From assembly GCF_029407905.1 (NCBI RefSeq), contig NC_073627.1, forward strand, positions 134,553,697 to 134,617,696: a DNA stretch of 64,000 nt. The letters run 5' to 3'. The notes beneath the pieces were generated by a model. The model saw only the letters and a list, made by a program, of their open reading frames with translations. It did no database searches and was not told the origin of the DNA. The DNA comes from Bubalus kerabau. Lineage: Eukaryota > Chordata > Mammalia > Artiodactyla > Bovidae. The position numbers and the translations under genes were made by a program. Positions 24,858-36,179 of the stretch are shown piece after piece (position 1 is the first letter of the stretch; each line of letters begins with the position of its first letter).

Positions 24858-24975
24858 ACAGAACAGTCTTATGGACTCTGTGGGAGAGGGAGAGGGTGGG
24901 AAGATTTGGGAGAATGGCATTGAAACATGTAAAATATCATGTATGAAATGAAAAAAAAAATTAAAAAAAAATAAA
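24858..24975 (+). mobile_element. Minimal L1 3' UTR retrocopy with premature A tail
   Basis: About 93 bp nearly identical to the internal 3' UTR of the full-length L1 in this window (complement of 43605-43690): CAGTCTTATGGACTCTGTGG, the G tract at 24882-24900 and GTAAAATATCATGTATGAAA. It then runs into an A-rich tail (24951-24975) at a place where the full-length L1 continues for a further 200 bp. It is truncated at both ends and contains little besides the G-quadruplex-type tract. Confidence 0.85.
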
Positions 24976-25384
24976 TTAGTAAAAATCTATTTGAATAGAC
25001 TCACTACAGAATTTAAGGGATACTGAAAAATATAATTTCTAACCTAACTACTTGCTATTGGAACACTCCTACTTTCACTTATTAATATTTTCTCAGTAAA
25101 AATGTTTGGAAGAATTGCCTTTTAGAAATATAGAGTATGTATTAGTTCATCTTGGTCATGAAACAATGTATTCTTTCAAGGTTGGGAATTGTTCTAGTAA
25201 CTGGAAAGAGCATTCAGATATATGGCCATGTGTATTCTCATTAACTAAATTATTTACTACACGTCAATGTGCACATTAAAAATAAGACAAAATCATGTTA
25301 ACAAGTCATGTATATAAGCTATTTAATTTTCTCCAAATGCTACCTGAAACGAAAGGTTTTCAAGATCTCTTAGAGAAAACATAT
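24976..25384. other. Unique AT-rich sequence
   Basis: Nothing recognised. Confidence 0.5.
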
Positions 25385-26262
25385 GGATTAAATTCCACTC
25401 GATGGCAAAGATCTTAAGGGCAAAGACTGTCCTATTTTATATTGTCACTACCTTGCTAGAGTAGGTATTCAATAAATGACAAATGAAGGAACAAAAAAAA
25501 AAAAAAAGGGAAGTTATAAAATCTGTTTTGCTTTATTGAAAGAAATAAAATTCTCTGTCATAGTACTAACAGCACTTGGTAAGTTTGATTTTGTGTCACA
25601 GATAGATAGATAAAGGATGCTTTCCATTCTACTGGATGCTAAGCTCCTTGCAAGTCACGGGCTGTCATATTTATCTTTGCATGTGTTCAGTTTAACAAAC
25701 ACACAATGAAGGCTTAGTTCAAGCTCAGCACTGTGCTGGGTGCTAGGGAGCAATCCTGGGATCCTTGTAGTTCATGTTTAGATGATAAGAATGACTCTCC
25801 AGCCAGCGCCTCCATTCTAGTTAGATCAGTCTTTATTAGAGCTGAAACATCAAATGCTTGTTCTGTGTTTTTGCCAATTGCTGTTTTTCTCTACTTGGGA
25901 TGCCTTCTTCTCCACCCTTTTCCTAGCCTATACCTACCTGCTTTTGAAAGGTATTAAACCTCACCCTCTTCATGAATCTTATTGATACTGAATAATATAG
26001 TATAGAATATATAGAAGCTCTGTTTTTCCTCTGCCTTTCAGTGTGCTGCTTGTACTGATCAATTTAAGATTTGAGTACTTGTTTCCTTATGTGGTTTAAT
26101 ATTGCCAGCCACCCCATCTCCAATCCACTGCTAGATTTCAAGCTCCCTGAAGATGAAGGCTGAATGGTATACCTCACTTGTATTCTCTACAGCTCACTGC
26201 ACAAGTGTTGGCTACATGGAAAGCGCTCAATAAGTATTGAATAATTGAAGAGGAACTCGATA
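25385..26262 (+). mobile_element. L2 LINE 3' remnants
   Basis: Two decayed plus-strand L2 ends. The first (25385-25490) has GGCAAAGACTGTCC..AGGTATTCAATAAATGACAAATGAA and is followed by an A run. The second (about 25850-26262) has TTGGGATGCCTTCTTCTCC, then AAGCTCCCTGAAGATGAAGG and GCGCTCAATAAGTATTGAAT. The sequence between them (25510-25850) is unique or too diverged. Confidence 0.65.
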
Positions 26263-26465
26263 AACAACGATTGCTTAATTGATTAGCTCCACCAATAAAT
26301 CTTGCTTTGAACAGAAGCAGAGCCAGTGAAGATACTCAGAAGGTAGCCTGGATCATTGTTACTCTGGAAAGTGAAAATCTTCATGAAAGTTAAGACCTGG
26401 GGGGAGATGGCTGGAGAATTGCCCTGTCTTGACTCCTGCAGGGTCTCTGAGACCCTGAGAACACA

Positions 26466-26695
26466 GGTGGGTGTGCTCGGTTGCTTAGTTGTATCCATCT
26501 CTTTGCGACCCCAAGGACTGTAGCCTGCCAGGCTCCTATGTCCATGGAATTCTCCAAGCAAGAATACCGGACTGGGTTGCCATTTCCTTCTCCAGGCGAT
26601 CTTCCTGACCCAGAGGTTGAGCTTGGGTCTCCTGTGTGGTAGGCAGTCTCCTGCATTACAGGCAGATTCTTTACCAACTGAGCCACCAGGGAAGA
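26466..26695 (-). mobile_element. Bov-tA SINE
   Basis: Full minus-strand copy from TGTGCTCGGTTGCTTAGTTG to TTTACCAACTGAGCCACCAG. Flanked by an imperfect repeat, ACACAGGTG / GTACAGGTG. Inserted at the edge of a MIR. Confidence 0.93.
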
Positions 26696-26915
26696 TAAGA
26701 GTACAGGTGTGTGATTCAAATCCGAGCTTCAATACTTCCCAAGTATTTAAACTTGAGTAACCTGCTTAACCTCTCCAAGCCCTGGCTGCTTCATCTTTAA
26801 CCTGGAAGACCTATCTCTCACAGTCACTGTGAGTTTGATGCACATAAAGCGTTTAGCACAGTGCCTGGGCTATTATGAATGTGCAATACATACTCATTGA
26901 TTTTAGCTGTAGATT
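26696..26915 (+). mobile_element. MIR
   Basis: Plus-strand MIR: GATTCAAATCC head, CTGCTTAACCTCTCCAAGCC, then CACAGTGCCTGGGCTATTA and a CAATACATACTCATTGAT end. Confidence 0.75.
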
Positions 26916-28355
26916 GATCCTGAAGAGTGGATGGAAAGAGACACAATGAGGAAACTTTTATTCTGTACTGGTAATACCTTCCACTTTCATGTTTTACAGC
27001 ATTGCACCATTTTAATCTAATGTTCTTAAGAGGGAGTTACGAATTAAAGGAGCTTATGCAAGTAAGTGAATGGCAGAGTCATTTGGAGACTGTCAACTCC
27101 TAATATGGGTCCCTTCCTCCATCCACATCTGCATAGTGGGATTGGCCCAGGGAAGAAATGGTGGGTTTCTCTTATGCATCTCACCATTCCACAAGTGCAT
27201 GTTGAGAACCTACTGCATACCAGGAGCTATGCTAGGCAGGAGGATTACAGGTGTGAAGTAGGCATCCGAGCTTTCTGTGTAGGGTCTAAAGTGAAAGTGA
27301 AAGTCACTGAGTCATGTCTGATTCTGAGATCGCATGGACTATACAGTCCATGGAATTCTCTAGGCCAGAATACTGGAGTGGGTAGCCTATCCCTTCTCCA
27401 GGGGATCTTCCTGGCCCAGGACTTGAACCGGGGTCTCCTGAATTGCAGGCAGATTCTTTACCCACTGAACTATCAGAAAAGCCCATAGGGTCTAAAAGGA
27501 CAGCCAAAGAGTGTAACAAGTCTTATATCCCACTGAAGGTATGTCTCCAGGAGCTAAGAATTTCATAGCCAGAGCCCCTCACTTAGTCTGTAGGCGGGGG
27601 CTTCCAGGAAAACTTCTCCAAGGAAGTGACATTTGGTGTGAGACCAAACAGAGTTGAAGGTGGCAGTTTTATCCCCCACAGCAGCTGGCATTTGAGTGGA
27701 AGATGGAGAATACAGAGTCTCCATTGCTGCCTGCAGACCCAGGCTCAGTGGGACTAAGCAGGAAGCATGGACATCTTGGCTATGCCTCCTGTTAGGATGA
27801 ATCAGGATGTCAGTAGCACAAAGCAACACCTTCACTCAGGGTGTCTGAGTCCCTTCTCTCTCTTTCCCATTTTACCTCACTGCCTCTTGGGAGGAAGAGA
27901 ACAAAAAGCCATTGTCTCCCCACTCTATGTTTCATGGGGGAGAAAAGGAGAGAAGGTGACTTCTGGATCTCTTACTTGAGATGGAGTGTTGCCATGGAAA
28001 CAACCATTCCCCTAGGATTGCTTGGGCAGGCAGGAGTTGACAGCCAGAGCTGAGGACGTTGGATGGAGAGGCCATGAAAGGCCATGAGAGGTGTTTTCAC
28101 ATCTGGCCACTTCTTCCACAATTTAGCCCTTTCAGTACTCTCCCCTGTCAATCCACACCCACCCTCTCTTCACATAAACGCCTCCCTCAGTGGTATTCAC
28201 TTATCTTTCCAGATCTGAATGAGAAACAGTGGCAAATTACTTGTCTACAACATTTTGTCTAGGTTTGTCTCATTCAGTCCTCTCAACAAACTTGTCAGTC
28301 ATTCATTTATTCATCCAAAAATCATGTATCCCAAGAACCAAATATATACCAGGAG
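26916..28355. other. Unique non-coding sequence around one SINE
   Basis: Apart from the SINE at 27291-27485 nothing is recognised. 27190-27240 (GAACCTACTGCATACCAGGA) is a probable scrap of an ancient MIR/L2-type repeat. The 140-aa frame at 27066-27488 reads through the SINE and is not a gene. Confidence 0.5.
27291..27485 (-). mobile_element. Bov-tA SINE with TSD
   Basis: Minus-strand copy starting with GTGAAAGTGAAAGTCACTGA. Bounded by a perfect 11-bp duplication, TAGGGTCTAAA, at 27280-27290 and 27486-27496. Confidence 0.95.
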
Positions 28356-28563
28356 TAACCAGGTGGAGCCAGTGGTCAAGAATACACCTGCCAATGCTCC
28401 AGATTCAAGAGACTCAGGTTCTACCTAGGGATTAGGAAAATCCCCTGGAGGAGGAAATGGCAACCCGCTCTAGTATTCTTGCCTGGAAAATCCCATGAAC
28501 AGAAGAGCCTGACGGGCTAGTCCATGGGGTTGCCAAGAGTTGCACATGACTGAGCAACTAAGC
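28356..28563 (+). mobile_element. Bov-tA SINE
   Basis: Plus-strand copy: diverged tRNA-like head (GGTCAAGAATACACCTGCC), AAATCCCCTGGAGGAGGAAA, then the GTCCATGGGGTTGCCAAGAG tail. Sits at the end of a MIR. Confidence 0.9.
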
Positions 28564-28690
28564 AAGGCAGCTATTTTCATTCTTTGAATGAGGACATTGA
28601 GCCTCAGAAAGATTAAGTTACCTACCTTGGGTGACATACTGAGACAGTGATAGAGAAAATGAATAAGTGGTGGGGCTCAAGTCAGTCGAC
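28564..28690 (-). mobile_element. MIR
   Basis: ATGAGGACATTGAGCCTCAGAAAGATTAAGTTACC is the decayed complement of the MIR core (quoted here as a position-level match at 28590-28625). It is followed by the ACATACTGAGACAGTG region. Confidence 0.65.
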
Positions 28691-29589
28691 CTGACTTGAG
28701 ACCAGAAGAAAAACACCAGAATTCAGTGGTCTTTGGGTTAATTCATTTGGGAGCACAAATAAAGATGGAATAAACCTTGGGCATGCAAAGTAAATAATGG
28801 CTAAGCAGTTAAATCAAAGAATTCATTGGCAAATTCCATTCCTTGAATATCTAGCCTGTTTGAAACCAAAAACCAAATAAGAACATGAATTCAAGCCCTC
28901 TGTCTTTTTTTCAATGCCTACTCCTATCTCCCTTTCCAAGCAAGGCTCTAATACTTACACAGAAGTATAAAAGGAAAAAAAAAAAAAAAAAAACCAGCTT
29001 CAAATGCTACCCCACCCATGGATGGGAATGGTAAACAGGGGTAAGGCTGAAATCATGTCTGTTGCTGGACTCACAGTGAAGGTCTGTCTATGCAGTCAGC
29101 TCAAATGGAAAGCACCAGCTCAGTCTTAAGCATGGTGGAAATTTGAGGGGAGGGGAGTAAAGCAAAACCCATACTTCATGATGTGTTGGAAGCAAAAGGT
29201 AAAAGATTTTGAGTGCGGTGACATCACAAAGCCAGAAAGAGAAATCAGATTTGGGGGATTAATGGTGATGATGCTGTCACATCAGCTCCTTCTCCATCAC
29301 GCCTCCCAGGAGCGTGGGTGAGGAAATTACTAGGAAAGCAGTGTCAACTACAAATTGGCACTTGACAAGAGCATTTGCCAGCAACTGAACAACAAGGGTA
29401 TTTGCCATCTGCCTGTGGTGCTGCAGCTGTTGACCTTTGACACCCCTGAATGGAATTCAGAGTGGAGAGTAAGGCACTCTGTGCTCCAGGGAATCTGGTG
29501 GAACAGGTCTTTAGACAGTTAGATGTTCTCAGGAACTGATTTCATGATCTCAACCCTTGCATCTCCTTATATCTAGAAAAGCTCTAGAT
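28691..29589. other. Unique sequence with a candidate nuclear-receptor site
   Basis: A-run at 28975-28993. The part 29270-29480 is repeat-free and relatively GC-balanced, and includes a DR1-like element listed next. No gene. Confidence 0.45.
29431..29443 (-). promoter_or_regulatory. DR1 nuclear-receptor-like element (candidate)
   Basis: Plus strand TGACCTTTGACAC. The minus strand reads GTGTCA-A-AGGTCA, two hexamer half-sites separated by one base, the arrangement bound by HNF4, RXR/PPAR and COUP-TF. A CAGCTG E-box lies immediately upstream at 29424-29429. This is a motif match only, with no proof of use. Confidence 0.3.
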
Positions 29590-29815
29590 CCCTTCATGGT
29601 GACATCAGCTCCTGGTGACTAGCAGAAAACCTTTTGTAAAGTAAGCACTTGATTGCACTGAACTCCCCCTTCACCGAAATCTTATATATTGACCTTCCCC
29701 CACTGTGTCTTTGGAGCAAAGGTGCTGTCCTCTGGGCTGCAGTCCTCATTTTGCCCCCAATAAACTTGCAAATAACTTGCAACTCTCATGTTGTGCCTCA
29801 TTTAGTTGACAGCAG
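29590..29815 (+). mobile_element. Possible LTR R/U5-like fragment
   Basis: Order is TTATATATTGACCTTCCCCC, CTCTGGGCTGCAGTCCTCAT, CCCCCAATAAACTTGC (polyadenylation signal at about 29758-29763) and TCATTTAGTTGACAG. This suggests the end of a class I or ERVL LTR. The family was not recognised. Confidence 0.4.
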
Positions 29816-29919
29816 ACAGCAGAATTCTGATGGAATCAGAGGGAAGGTGCCTCTGACCCTCTCTCCCACACAGGAACACAGTTTCAGAGTTTAATCTGCT
29901 GCTTCTTGATTGTGTGTTT

Positions 29920-30005
29920 TGGGAAAAATTATTCTCTAGCAACACTTTACTCATCTGTCAAATGAGTGTGATAATATCAGACTTACAGAGTCTGTCTGAG
30001 AGGGA
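29920..30005 (+). mobile_element. MIR fragment
   Basis: TTTACTCATCTGTCAAATGAG followed by TGATAATATCAGACTTACAG matches the MIR core and downstream region. Confidence 0.6.
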
Positions 30006-30628
30006 AACCTACCACCGGTGTGATGTGAGAGAAGTCTGCCTCGTGGAGTAAGGGAGGATTGGGGATGAAGACGCCTATTTCCAAGCCTCTAAACACTCAG
30101 ATATGTGATCATCTGAAAGACAGAACTTCCCCAGAGCCCAGCATCCTCTTTTTTGGAAAGGAAAAGTAGCAAACAGATGCCTTGCTTGAATCAAAGGAAT
30201 TAACAAGTAAAAGAAACATGCTACTAAACCATGAAGTCCTATTCAAATGGAAAGACACATCGTTGACTCTCTTCTAAATGGGACATTGTGTAGCATGAAT
30301 ACCTATCATCCAGGTGCTTCTAGCTTCCACCACATTCTACCAGCGCCCTGCCTGGGGCCTACAAAGGAGTAGAAGATGTAGGCCCCTCCCTACTGGGGAA
30401 CAGCCCCCAAGATAACAGGCAAGCGGGATGTGGGGGAACTAAACTAACCTCCTTTCAGTGGCAGATTGAAGTGAGAGATGGTGTGAGATGTAGGAAAGGA
30501 ATCCTGAAGGAGGCCGGTCAAGCGCATTCCTGGTAGAGCCAACACTGTGATGGGGGTGTGGATCCCAGCCTGAATGCCTCCAAAAGCAGACAAGGATTGG
30601 GAAATGAAGTTTGTTAGAGAGATGCTCC
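30006..30628. other. Unique non-coding sequence
   Basis: Nothing recognised. Part of 30420-30628 could belong to the retroviral LTR neighbourhood, but I see no coding remnant. Confidence 0.45.
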
Positions 30629-31093
30629 TGTTAGGGGAAACACTAAGGGAAACTGCCCACCCTGGCCAGGCACCACAGCAACCATTTGCATGAGTTGTTT
30701 TATGACAGGTGGTCCTGGTAAAGAAGATGAAACTTACAAGCCACCACCAACCAGAAGAGTTTGGAAAAGGTCAAAAGGAGACGCCACTTGTTCTGCCAAT
30801 CTCGCAGAACCCTCATCGCAGGAATGCATCTTGGCTGAGCAATGTGCGGGCCACCAGAAAGAACCCTGAGTCAGAGTGATTGGCCAGAGGTAACCCAGAA
30901 ACTAATCCCATCACCATAAAATCCAACACTGGGAGCCATGTGGCAGCGCAGCTCTCCTGGATTCCCTTACCTTCCTGCTCTCTGATGGGCCCCCTTCCCA
31001 ATAAAGTCTCTTCGTTTGTCAGCATGTGTCTCCTCAGACAATTCATTTTTGAGCACTAGTCAAAAGCCCACTCTCAGGTCCTAGAAGCCAACA
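30629..31093 (+). mobile_element. Probable solo ERV LTR
   Basis: Begins TGTTAGGGGAAACACTAAGG, has a CCATCACCATAAAATCC TATA-like region near 30910, a CTTTCCC-type box, the polyadenylation signal CCCAATAAAGTCTCTTCG at about 31000, and a GT-rich U5 with TGTGTCTCCTCAGACAATTC. This is the organisation of a gammaretrovirus-like (class I) bovine LTR. No adjacent viral gene is seen, so it is a solo LTR. The exact 3' end is uncertain and I could not find a clean 4-5-bp duplication. Confidence 0.65.
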
Positions 31094-31194
31094 CCCCCCC
31101 TCCACCCTGCTCACCACCACCACCTTCCTGTAATACTCCCAGAAAGAAAGGACTGGGATTGGAAGACAGAGAAAGGAGCAAGGCCAGTAGAGGG

Positions 31195-32219
31195 TCAGTT
31201 CAGTTCAGTCGCTCAGTCGTGTCCGACTCTTTGCGACCCCATGAATCGCAGCACGCCAGGCCTCCCTGTTCATCACCAACTCCCAGAGTTCACTCAAACT
31301 CATGTCCATCGAGTCAGTGATGCCATCCAGCCATCTCATCCTCTGTCATCCCCTTCTCCTCTTGCCCCCAATCCCTCCCAGCATCAGGGTCTTTTCCAAT
31401 GAGTCAACTCTTCGCATGAGGTGGCCAAGGTACTGGAGTTTCAGCTTTAGCATCATTCCTTCCAAAGAACACCCAGGGCTGATCTCCTTCAGAATGGACT
31501 GGTTGGATCTCCTTGCAGTCCAAGGGACTCTCAAGAGTCCTCTCCAACACCACAGTTCAAAAGCATCAATTCTTCAGCGCTCAGCTTTCTTCAGAGTGCA
31601 ACTCTCACATCCATACATGACCACAGGAAAAACCATAGCCTTGATTAGATGGACCTTTGTTGGCAAAGTAATGTCTCTGCTTTTGAATATGCTATCTAGG
31701 TTGGTCATAACTTTCCTTCCAAGGAGTAAGCGTCTTTTAGTTTCCTGGCTGCAGTCACCATCTGCAGTGATTTTGGAGCCCAAAAAAATAAAGTCAGCCA
31801 CTGTTTCCACTGTTTCCCCATCTATTTCCCATGAAGTGATGGGACTAGATGCCATGATCTTCATTTTCTGAATGTTGAGCTTTAAGCCAACTTTTTCACT
31901 TTCATCAAGAGGCTTTTTAGTTCCTCTTCACTTTCTGCCATAGGGCGGTGTCATCTGCATATCTGAGGTTATTGAGATTTCTCCCAGCAATCTTGATCCC
32001 AGCTTGTGCTTCATCCAGCCCAGCGTTTCTCATGATGTACTCTGCATATAAGTTAAATAAGCAGGGTGACAATATATAGCCTTGACGTACTCCTTTTCCT
32101 ATTTGGAACCAGTCTGTTGTTCCATGTCCAGTTCTAACTGTTGCTTCCTGACCTGCATACAGGTTTCTCAAGAGGCAGGTCAGGTGGTCTGGTATGCCCA
32201 TGTCTTTCAGAATTTTCCT
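31195..32219 (-). mobile_element. RTE-BovB with recognisable RT region
   Basis: About 1 kb of BovB, 5'-truncated, minus strand. Reading from 32219 downward it encodes the RT palm, with GKGVRQGYILSPCLFN (motif B region) and LRYADDTALW (YADD catalytic motif), then frameshifts near 31910. It continues in another frame with ITSWEIDGETVETVADFIFLG and later MYGCESCTLKKAE, and ends in the BovB 3' tail at 31195. The frameshift and 5' truncation rule out activity. The 189-aa plus-strand frame over it is an antisense shadow. Confidence 0.92.
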
Positions 32220-34574
32220 CCGTCAAATACTGTGCAAATCACCATCATGGGGCCTCACCCTGTAGGACCCCCTTTTCCCTCCAGGAAACTGAGGAGCCAA
32301 GAATCTGTGGGGATTCATTGATTCCCATCCCATAGTTTAGGCATTTCTTCCAGACATGATCATTTCCTCGAAACCTAACATGAGGATATGTAGTTTGACC
32401 TTGGTGTGTATTTATGGATCAGAGGTGTCAGCAGTCAGCTCTAGCTAATAACCTGGGTCAACTTAGCTATTGGACACTACACACACAGTGTTTGGGGCCT
32501 AGTATTGTGGTACTTTTAAGGCCCTATGGAAATGTTTTCATTCCTTTTAAAATCAGAACAAAAGCATGAATCATATTCACATACCATATGGCTTTTAATA
32601 TTATTTTATACAGCAAGGAACTTATGAAAACAAAAGTGACTATACAACCCAAGAAGGTCATAATGTGGTTAACAGTTGTAACAAGCAAACCCTAAAGTCT
32701 TCCGGTCTTAACAAAGCCAAGGTTCCTTTCCCAGACACAGCAGGGCTCTTCCATCTTCTACACATGACTTCCAAGGTACAACGGCTGTTAACATTCAGGT
32801 GAGAGATGAGGGTGAAGCAGGGAGTGTTGCACATGGGAGTTTTCACAGCAAGGCCACAGTGATGGGCAGCTCTTCCACCCACATGCCATCAGCTGAACAT
32901 CAATCACATGACCACATCCCCTGCAAGGGCTGCTGGGAAACATGGTCTGGCTGTAGGCCCCAGTGAAGAGGAACATGCTTAGTGAGGACTTACACTTTGT
33001 ACGGAGGAAAAGAGTACCTATTTGAAATTGACACCCTCCAGGATAGTCCCCAAAGAGAGCCAAAGAGACACTGAGTGGAGTAAACTTTGAGATCTTGCTT
33101 TCCTGCCTGTGGAAAGGCGAGGAAATCAGGGCGAGGACGTTGGAGCCTACGTCATTGCAGAATTGAACTCTGCTGTCCCAGACTCCCTCCCTGTCCCATT
33201 GAGAACACTCAGAAGCTACCCCTTCCCTGTCTCACCCCCAGCCGTACCCCTCAAGGCTTTATTTAAAGCACACACATTGCAGCTCCTTTCTCCATTAAAA
33301 AACCTAGTCAGCTGCTTTCAGCAGTTAGAAGGGTTCACCGCTGGTCTCACCAGAGCGCCCGCCAGCGCCTAGTGAGTCAGTCTCATCATGACTGCCATGG
33401 CCGGCGTTCGTATTTTCTTTGTCACTTTGCATTTTGGGGGCTCTGCTGGCCTATAACAGGTTTTTCATGACTTTAATTGCTCATCTTCAGTCTATAGCTC
33501 AGTGAAAGCCTTGTGGAGGTCACATTACCAGGGCACAGGGGAAGCCAAGTTTAAATGGCTTGTTCAGTGTCACCCAGCTCCAATGTCCTGCACAGGAGGT
33601 CACACACCCACCAAGGTTACTGTAATCTCTTTAGTCCCTCTTGTCCTTCCCCAAAGGGGAACCTCCTCAGTAGTTATCACCTACGAGTTTTCACTCACTT
33701 GTCACACTGGGAGAAATTACACTTCTCTGAATGATAAGCCTGTGCATCTGTGCATTAAAGCGAAGTAGAGGTCAGGGAGGTGGCTTTGCATCACTGAGGA
33801 GTGTGCAGGGCTGGGCTGGGCTGAACAGCGAGAGCAGAGCTGAACTGAGCTGCCAAAGTCTACTTCAACAATGGGAAATCCACAGGGAATTTCTGTGGAA
33901 TTAGATATATTGCTGGACGTGAATAATGAAGGAGTCTGATGTGGTCAGGTAGATTAATGTCCCTCTGAAAGCTCCGGATCAATGTTGGAAGGGGGAAAAA
34001 AAATAATAAAAGACATGCATAATTTAAAAAAACTATCAGAAACTTTGCTTGACATGATGACATTACTGATTTTTTTATGATCTTCTCAAATATACTCTAT
34101 AACCGTTATTAATTTAGTATCGTTAATAGCTCATCCTTCAAATGTCAGGCTAGAGCCAAAGCTGAAAAATAGAAATGCTTAGGGCTGGAGAAAGTCTGGG
34201 GAGGGAGGAGAAGCTCCAGGAGCATGAAGACCTTGGCTGCTTCTAACTCCGTCCCAACTCCCAGCCAAGTTTGCTCTTGCTGTGGCTGCTGTCTCTTGGG
34301 CCCTCTGGTTTGTGGTTCACAAAGATGATCAAAGCTGGCCCATTCTGGATATCTTCTGCCTGGGCATTGGCTGGCTTTATGTGCAGATGAAGTGGCCAGG
34401 ATCCAGTATGGGAGGACTTTGGGGGTGCTTTAGAAGGTCTGTCCTAAAAAATAAATACCTCCTGATGGTCCCTGATCTCCAAGGGTTCACGATCAGGTTA
34501 AGCATTCTTTTGGATTAAGTGTGGCACTTTCACTGCCGGGTCACTTTTAAAAGGCAGGAGTCTCCAGAGGAAAA
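32220..34574. other. Long mostly unique stretch
   Basis: No gene supported. 32800-32960 resembles the same unnamed ancient repeat noted near 14030. 33230-33480 is more GC-rich with several CpGs, an AP-1-like TGAGTCAG at about 33374 and a CTATAACAGG motif. It could be a conserved element, but there is no exon signature. 33810-33850 contains short GGGCTG-type tandem repeats. Confidence 0.45.
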
Positions 34575-35020
34575 ATACGCTAATAATATTGGTAACTAGT
34601 GTTTACAGAATGTTTAAAAAGTGTCAGGAACTATTCTAAATATTTTATATGCATTAGCTCATTTAATCCTCACAGCCACTGAGATTATTATTATTCCCAA
34701 ATATTTGTATAAGGAAACAGAGACATGGAGATACTAAGTAACTTGCTTGAGGTCACATAGCTAGTAAGAACTGGAGCTGGAGGGGCTTCCTCAATAGGTC
34801 AGTGGTAAAGAATCCACCTGCAGAGGTGGAGATGCAGGTTTGATCTCTGACTCAGGAAGATCCCCTGGAGAAGGAAATAGCAGCCCACTCCAGTATTCTT
34901 GCCCTGAAAAATCCCACAGGCAGAGGAGCCTGGCAGACTACAATCCAAAGAGTTGCAAAGTGTCGGACAAGACTGAGTGACTGAGCACTCACTGGAGCTA
35001 GGACTCAAACCAGATATGAT
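34575..35020 (-). mobile_element. MIR, split by a SINE
   Basis: Minus-strand MIR: AACTATTCTAAATATTTTAT, CTCATTTAATCCTCACAGCC, GGTCACATAGCTAGTAAGA, resuming after the SINE with GGACTCAAACCAGA. Confidence 0.85.
34779..34990 (+). mobile_element. Bov-tA SINE inserted in MIR
   Basis: Plus-strand copy from GGGGCTTCCTCAATAGGTCA to the GACTGAGTGACTGAGC tail. The MIR sequence ACTGGAGCT is duplicated at 34770-34778 and 34991-34999. Confidence 0.95.
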
Positions 35021-35062
35021 TCTAATAACCTATTTCTTATTCTCTCTCTCCATATATAACTC

Positions 35063-35064
<2 letters not shown>

Positions 35065-35094
<30 letters not shown>
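35065..35094. repeat. (CA)n microsatellite
   Basis: About 15 uninterrupted CA units. Likely polymorphic. Confidence 0.97.
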
Positions 35095-35099
<5 letters not shown>

Positions 35100-35529
35100 T
35101 CTTGCTAGGTTCCTGATATCTTAATTGCACATGTTTCTCTGCAAAGAAGAAAGTACTGAACTTCTCCAGAAAGAAGGGGATCTGAGGTGGCCAGGAGGTG
35201 AGTGGTGGAGCTGTGAGGTGGTCCAGAAGGAGTTGTTGGACAGAGGTGGAGAAAATGGTTCCTTTCTCCAACCAGTTCTGTCTCTTCTAAAAGACTCTGG
35301 GAGTGCTCCCCCTGCTGTGTTACTGAGTCCCGTGTTGGGATGCAGCCTGCCGCTCACACATGCCAAGTGGCTCTGCATTCTGACTCTAGCTGCTGGACAG
35401 GCAGTTATCCTCATGGATAAGACAAAGGGAGCCCAGAAAGGACCAAAAATCCACATACTTCAACCTGGAGAGGACCTGCCACCTGGGAAGCTAGTTGGAG
35501 TATGGCGAAGACAGAATCTTTAATGAGAG

Positions 35530-35640
35530 ACTTCATGAAAAACAGTGGAAATCAGAAGCCCTGGGGTCAAGTAGATGATGTTGGACAAGCTTGCTCACTA
35601 GACCTCAGTCTTTTGCATCATAAAATGAGAGCATGGCCCT
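35530..35640 (+). mobile_element. MIR fragment
   Basis: CCCTGGGGTCAAGTAGATG, TTGGACAAGCTTGCTCAC, then CCTCAGTCTTTTGCATCATA and AAAATGAGA match the MIR core in order. Confidence 0.6.
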
Positions 35641-36145
35641 CAAGGCCTCTGCCTAGCTTGTGTTCCTATGACACAGCTTCCTGCCCCTCTCCCTGCCCCC
35701 ACTGCCACCAGCAGCCTGGTGCCTGAGATGTGGCACTGTCCCAGGAGGGCAGGGTTGGAAGCCATGTCCTGGGGCATCCACTCTTCAAAACAACCTGCCA
35801 GACTGGTGGGACACCAAGTAGTTCTTCAAAGGACCATAATATCACATCCTCCTGGGGGCAAATTCAGAGATAGTCCTTCAGAGAAGGGATGGCTAATCTT
35901 AGATTGAGTCCAAATACAGATTTGATTTACCAACGCAGTCCAGTTGCTGAGGGGAAAAAAATATTCTGAGTCGTTTCTATCGAAGACTAATGAGTCTTCA
36001 ATACAACTGAGAAAGCTTGTTGCCCATATAGACAGGCTTAGCCAGCAAAGGATAGTTTGTTGGTCAGCAGCCTGCAAAGGGGCCTGGATGCCTTCACAAA
36101 GCATAGTGTACAAGTGTGTGGGCACAAGGGCATGTGTGTGCTTAT

Positions 36146-36169
36146 GCACACACACACACACATACACAC
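36146..36169. repeat. (CA)n microsatellite
   Basis: Short CA run with one CATA interruption. Confidence 0.9.
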
Positions 36170-36179
36170 CCACATAGTC

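Noticed and set aside
31302..31871. 189-aa plus-strand frame
   Set aside because: It is the antisense of a BovB reverse transcriptase region. Similar shadows recur over the other BovB copies (for example 60858-61328).
35125..35523. 132-aa frame in unique DNA
   Set aside because: No domain, signal or homology recognised and no splice or promoter context. A frame this long is expected by chance in 64 kb.
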